Shown here: one piece after another, positions 59,310-64,000 of the stretch | Numbering within the stretch: position 1 is the first letter of the stretch | Layout: every line of letters starts with the position of its first letter | Origin: Poecilobothrus nobilitatus | Taxonomy: Eukaryota; Arthropoda; Insecta; Diptera; Dolichopodidae | Reading direction: 5' to 3' | Length of the DNA: 64,000 bases | Assembly (NCBI GenBank): GCA_947095535.1 | Contig: OX352773.1 | Location: 156,091,271 to 156,155,270, forward strand | Translations under genes and position numbers: made by a program | Notes under the pieces: model-generated | The model's input: only the letters and a program-made list of their open reading frames with translations | Databases searched by the model: none | What the model was told of the DNA's origin: nothing

Positions 59310-60340
59310 ATTAAAAAAACAAACTCAAATAAATTTTAGTCATCATTTAATGATATTTTTCAAAGTAATAAATTAACTCAATATTTTTATTTTAATCAAT
59401 ATTTTCTGCTTCATACTAATATTATTATGTATAAGTGCTAAAAATGATCTAATACTATAGAACTTACTTCCCTTATAAGAACTCTTTAATTATTACTCTA
59501 AAATTGCTGGATTTTTATTCAATACATTTAAATTTATCATGATGTATTAATAAAAAATTGTGCTTCCTGGTCAAAAAATAAGTATTTCAACAACAACACT
59601 TTAAATGAATAGGGTGTGTATTCCAACATTAAACCAATGTTTATTTCTTTCAATAAATTTTAATTCCTTATTTCAATTATATCACGATTTAATTGGATTT
59701 AATTTAGGCGTTTTTAATTTGTAATGTAATGAAATTATATGATTATTTTTATTACACTGAAAATATACAGAATTACATAATATTATTATATAAAATCACA
59801 GTACTGTTATTAACTGTGGTCAAATGGTATGTTTAATATTATATACTTACATAATAGGCATATAAAATGAATTAATAATAAAATAGATTTTCAAAATAAA
59901 AATAAAATAGTTAGTTTTATTTTCAGATTCAGAAAATTAATTTTAATTGTATATAATAATAATATTCACCTACACAATATATTTATAATATGTACAGGCA
60001 GTTTACATTATAAGCACCTATACTTCTACCTGTAATATAATATTAGAAGTATATGTTTAAAAACTATTGATTAAAACTAAAATGAAACATATTTTTTACC
60101 TTTTATATAATTTAATTTAGATATTAATAGCTATAATACTATTTTCATACGAATTTCGAATGCACAAAACATAACAAAAGTGTTACAACATTTTAAAAAT
60201 ATAATCTAACTCTTGGTATGTTTTGACAATCGGAGTGTCTTAGATTCAAACTTAGATCATGTAAAAAAAAAAATAACTAGATAGTATCTTATTTTATATC
60301 GTATTCATAAAATAAAATAAAAAAGTAATAATAGGTAATA
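59310..60340. other. AT-rich sequence, no recognised feature
   Basis: Nothing supported. Confidence 0.5.
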
Positions 60341-60768
60341 AAAAATGCTGGATTTAAATAGCTAAACTAACAAGTTTGCAAAAGTGACGTAAAAAATATT
60401 TCAGCTTCCTAGTTCCTTTATTTTTTGAGTTAGGTATCGTGTGGACGGACACTGAGTTATTTTCATTTAAAAAGAGAAGTTGTATAGCAGCTACCCGAAC
60501 TTGTTGTACCAGCGGAACCAATTTTACAGAAAGTGTTGCCATAAAACTGGATCATCATTTATAAGATTTCAGGCGCCTAGCTTCATTAAGTTTCAAGAGG
60601 TGCAAGAAGCCTGAACCGGCTAATTTAAACCAACTAAATTTTACAAAAATTGTTGGCATGTAACTCGATACCTCTTAATTAAAATTCAGATTCATAGCTT
60701 TAGTAGACACTGAGTTATTTTCATTTAAAAAGAGAAGTTGTATGGCAGCTACCCGAACATGTCGTACC
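60341..60768 (-). mobile_element. HINE-like element, family B fragment (B4)
   Basis: Reverse-complement match to B2/B3: 'AATGCTGGATTTAAATAGC', 'TTATTTTTTGAGTTA', 'GTGTGGACGGACACTGAG', and two units of the B tandem array ('GAGAAGTTGTAT.GCAGCTAC' at about 60474 and 60734, period ~260). Both true termini are missing. Confidence 0.72.
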
Positions 60769-61904
60769 ATCACAATAATAATACTAATAATAAAGCTGAT
60801 ACAATGACAGTTGAATTGTCTTCAACTATTATCTCATTCAGGGAGGTGTTTATATACTATACTGCATATTGTAACTGTTAATGGTTTCGTCACTAGTAGC
60901 AAAATAGTAATAATAAGAGGCAGATTTATTATTCCTTCACAATCCCACTTCCCAATGCAATATTGCATTGTTCCTACCATCCTTTCGTAACCTAAACCCC
61001 TAACCAATATATTGTGTTTTATTGACCAAAGCGGGAATTGGGCTTATGGGGTAAGAATTTGAACTAACAAGGGATTATTGTGGATGTCCTTGGAAGATTT
61101 TCACCTCCCTTTGATAAAAATTTAAAAAAACAAAGAGTTGAGCAACATTTTCATTCTTATTTAAATGATAAAAAAAAAGTTCATAATATTTTCTCTTCTC
61201 GATCCAATTTTAAAGTTTAACATCAAAAATGATCTAGTTCATAACTGATATTTGTTATAAACTGATAGCGGATCTTCAATTTTACGTGTTAATTCCAAGT
61301 TTGTGTAGTTGCTGAACTTGTATACATTTTAACCTAGTTATAACAGTTTTTTTTTCTAGATGAAAAAGCTGATACAATACACCCGAGACAATTAGATTAT
61401 ATTATAATTAGATTATATTAATATTAAGTTTCCAGCTTTTAAAAATCAAGGAATATCAAATCAATTTTTGTATTAAGATTTCCTTAATCTAAAATAAAAA
61501 GAAAGATATCCCATTAACTTTTATTAAATTTTCCTACTTTTAAAGATAGGTAAAGAATACGAAAGTAAAAATTTTATATAATATTATCTACCTAAATTCT
61601 CACCTGAAAAACTATAATTTTTTTTTTATTTTAAAAATAAATCAATAAACTACAACATTATATTGTACATTATGGTAACTGCAATTTTTAATACAGTATA
61701 AAAAATATTGTGTAGTTACTGAGCTTGATACAGTTATATAATTATTATTAATTTTATTTTTCATTTTAATTTATGCTCTATTTGGTCTGTACCTATACTT
61801 AAAATAAAATTTTGTTAGTTGACATACATATACATACATAATGAAACGAGTACAGCAGAGTTTATCTAAACTCACATTGCAAATACCTATTTAATTTGCC
61901 TAAA
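60769..61904. other. AT-rich sequence, no recognised gene
   Basis: Nothing supported. A 16-bp palindrome AATGCAATATTGCATT is at 60954-60969. Confidence 0.5.
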
Positions 61905-62099
61905 AGGGGCCTCGACGGCCTAGTGGGTAAGAGCGTATAAAATGCGCTGTAAACACCCAGGAAGGGTGGGTTCGAATCCCACACACATCGTAAAAGTTAT
62001 TCCCCCTTTCGACATTTACAGCCAAGCCTGAACAGGGAAGGCTATGTAATTTTCTGTCCACATTTATGTGGCAGAGAAATGCATTAAAAATGCAAAAAA
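61905..62099 (+). mobile_element. tRNA-derived SINE, copy 4
   Basis: 'GGGGCCTCGACGGCCTAGTG', 'GGTAAGAGCG' (A box) and 'GGGTTCGAATCCCACAC' (B box) are well kept. The body has 'TTCGACATTTACAGCC', 'GGGAAGGCTATGTAATTTTC' and 'CACATTTATGTGGCAGAG'; the tail is short. A diverged target duplication is possible: TTTGCCTAA at 61895-61903 and TTCGCTTAA at 62100-62108. Confidence 0.88.
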
Positions 62100-62269
62100 T
62101 TCGCTTAACATCATTTGACAAACAACATTTTTCACAAAAACTCATTTTTACTTAACTTTAAATAACATCAAATAACATAGGTATTCATACCATACATTTA
62201 TACATGTACACCATATAGGTATATAGTATAGATATTGAGTAAAATGTGTAAAACACTGATTTTGTAACC

Positions 62270-62760
62270 AATTCTAAAATTCCTCCTAATTTAGAATCCC
62301 TTATAAACGAATAAATACTCTGGGTAAAAGGAATACATTGATTTTGTTATTTTTTTTTAACATAATATGTGCATTGTTGAAATATGTATATGACGTATCA
62401 ACATTAAATAATTTGAAATTGTACTGTAACCCCAAAACTCCGTTTAAGCAAATTATTGAAGCCCGGATTTACATATGTCTACATACTTCAATATCAAAGA
62501 ATTTGATATAATGAGACGGCTGCCACCCCCAACGCTCCGATAAAAAATTGGTTGAAATCCTGTTTTAATAATCAATTCTGTTTTAATGAGGCGGCTACGA
62601 CCACCGACGCTCTGATAAACAATTGGTTGAAATCCTGTTTTAATAATCAACTCTAAGTCCTAGTTCTTCCTAAGTCAACCAACTCTAAATCTAAGTCCTT
62701 CTTAATTATTTTTTCATATTAAATAATTTCATACATATTTCAACAACAAAGACTCGAAAA
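62270..62760. repeat. repeat related to the interior of the 28.4-kb element
   Basis: Shares with 28640-29050 the ordered phrases 'CTAAAATTCCTCCTAAT', 'AAATAATTGGAACTC'-like 'AACAATTGGTTGAAATC', and 'ATTTCATACATATTTC'. Similarity is loose, so boundaries are approximate. Confidence 0.4.
62510..62659. repeat. 75-bp tandem duplication
   Basis: Two units, 62510-62584 and 62585-62659. Each reads 'AATGAG.CGGCT', 'CGCTC.GATAAA.AATTGG' and 'TTGAAATCCTGTTTTAATAA'. The frames translate to a repeated peptide on the minus strand, but there is no support for coding. Confidence 0.85.
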
Positions 62761-63970
62761 TAGTGGAGACGAACTGATCTCATTGGAACTTAATTTCTAG
62801 CCCTAATAAAAATTGAAGCATGCTATAAACTTTTTGTTATAGAGACATTTTTCTTAATTTTTTGTGAAATTAATTTTTGTACATTGCAATTTTAAGTGAT
62901 AAATTTGAGGTTTTGTATTTTGTATAAAAAAACTTGACCAAAATTGATTTTTGTTATTTGAGTTTTGCTAAATGTTACACCCCCTAATATAATATATATC
63001 TTGTAGGTACTAATTTTTTCCTTTTCTATAATAATTATATTTCTTTAGAATCTATGAAATGGAAATTCTATTTTCATTTCATGTAGGTACCACATACTAT
63101 ATTATGTTAAAACTATAATAACTTCATGCCTAACAAATTCTAACTGTTATTTTATTCAAATAACAATACCTACCTATTATAATTAAATGTTTTCGATGAA
63201 AATAATAAATAAAATTTTCCTTAATGGAAAATGGATTATTATATTACTATTAGTTTGTTCTCAACTAATAGTAATATAATATAATATTACGTGCTATGTA
63301 CAATTTGTACAACACATACCACTCAATACAGATAGATAAGCAATGTTACAGACCTACACATTTTTTATTTGCTATAAACATTTTTTTTCTTATGATTGCT
63401 TATAACTTCTTATATTATATTTAACTTAGATTTTGTTTTTAGTTTACTATGAATGTAATGACCATATTTAACCACATTCCATTGGTTACAGTATTCCTGA
63501 TTTTTTGCAAGAACGCTGCATAAAATGATGTTGTTCTATCAGTACCCACGCAAATAGAAAAAATATTGTAGAAAACGGGCAAAAAATATATAATGTACCT
63601 ACTATATAATTAATAAAATGCTCTACAACAGTTTTAGTAACAATATTTTTTATAATAAGAAAAAAAAAAATATTCCAATACTGGTAAGATACAAAGTATC
63701 AATTTATAATACTCAGCAAGCAAACTCTCAAAACTGATCAAATTTTGATTGAAAAAATAGACTGAATTTCCATTTATCAATTTTGCAACAGATTCCCAGC
63801 TACCAGCATAGCTATCCTATTTGAATACACAGTTCTTTCTCTAACTCGCTGTTTCATATTTAACAACATAAATGCTCCAGAACTACTAAACTCATCTAAA
63901 ACAAAAATGTCAGAATAATACATGACTTCTTCAACAAAATAAAGATATTATGAAATATAAATTAAAAACC
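62761..63970. other. AT-rich sequence with one long hairpin
   Basis: No gene supported apart from the structured hairpin at 63237-63281 listed separately. Confidence 0.5.
63237..63281. repeat. 19-bp perfect inverted repeat, 7-nt loop
   Basis: TATTATATTACTATTAGTT (63237-63255), loop TGTTCTC, and its exact reverse complement (63263-63281). Mixed composition near the loop makes it less trivial than a plain TA run. Confidence 0.8.
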
Positions 63971-64000
63971 GAGGAAGAGCGATTAGAGTAGACTGTGTCA
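63971..64000 (-). mobile_element. start of another A/B-type HINE terminus, cut by the window edge
   Basis: 'GAGGAAGAGCGATTAGAGTA' followed by 'GACTGTGTCA' matches the inverse of the B3 3' end (GAGGAAGAGTGCAGTAGAAT, then AGACTGTGTCAACTC). A family-B element therefore probably continues beyond the window. Confidence 0.65.

Noticed and set aside
60954..60969. 16-bp palindrome AATGCAATATTGCATT
   Set aside because: Too short and isolated, with no flanking structure; chance in AT-rich DNA is adequate.

Overview
The window looks like AT-rich, gene-poor nuclear DNA from an arthropod, most likely an insect. Four things point there: non-LTR retrotransposon fragments with animal-type reverse transcriptase motifs, four copies of a tRNA-derived SINE with A/B boxes and A-rich tails, several short inverted-repeat DNA elements, and above all many copies of elements that resemble the Drosophila DINE-1/INE-1 (Helentron-associated, HINE) family. 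I could not support any host protein gene, rRNA, functional tRNA, CRISPR array or operon. All recognisable coding sequence is decayed transposon protein. By my own boundaries about 40-45% of the window is transposon-derived; the rest is AT-rich sequence with no recognisable content.

Layout. 0.9-8.1 kb: two family-A HINE copies in inverted orientation (A1, A2), with a SINE, a family-D repeat and a LINE tail between them. 8.9-9.1 kb: a 190-bp MITE. 11.1-13.4 kb: a third family-A copy (A3) split cleanly by a family-C element (C1). 13.7-24 kb: family-D repeats, a LINE tail, a diverged C copy. 24.7-29.2 kb: two SINEs, a 941-bp element with about 38-bp terminal inverted repeats and an 8-bp target duplication, and an 800-bp inverted-repeat element. 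31.7-44.8 kb: the densest part, with B1, A4, A5 (itself interrupted by two LINEs in opposite orientations), B2, D5, A6, B3 and a LINE tail. 46.1-50.75 kb: a 2.06-kb unit present twice in tandem and nearly identical, each unit holding two older half-units whose starts look like Helitron 5' ends; the array closes at a Helitron-like 3' terminus (palindrome plus CTAG). 52.1-53.6 kb: a piggyBac-like terminus, then family D6. 55.3-56.8 kb: a decayed RTE/BovB-like LINE. 58.1-64 kb: C2, B4, a fourth SINE, a tandem repeat, and the start of another A/B-type element at the window edge.

How the parts relate. Families A, B and C share an end with a TATACCC...GGGTATA hairpin, then a block read as 'GT[AG]ACACC', then a GTCCGTCCGTCC tract, but their bodies differ: B has a ~260-bp tandem repeat, C a ~141-bp tandem repeat, A none that I see. 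A and B also share their opposite terminus (GAGGAAGA...TCAACTCT..GATACCCGTA). Family D shares an internal module with A but has different ends. Nothing encoded here could move these elements, so they are presumably non-autonomous and depend on a helicase-bearing partner elsewhere. Relative ages can be read from nesting: A3 is older than C1, and A5 is older than both LINE insertions in it. The items most worth following up are the Helitron-like array at 46-50.75 kb and the mosaic relationships among families A-D.
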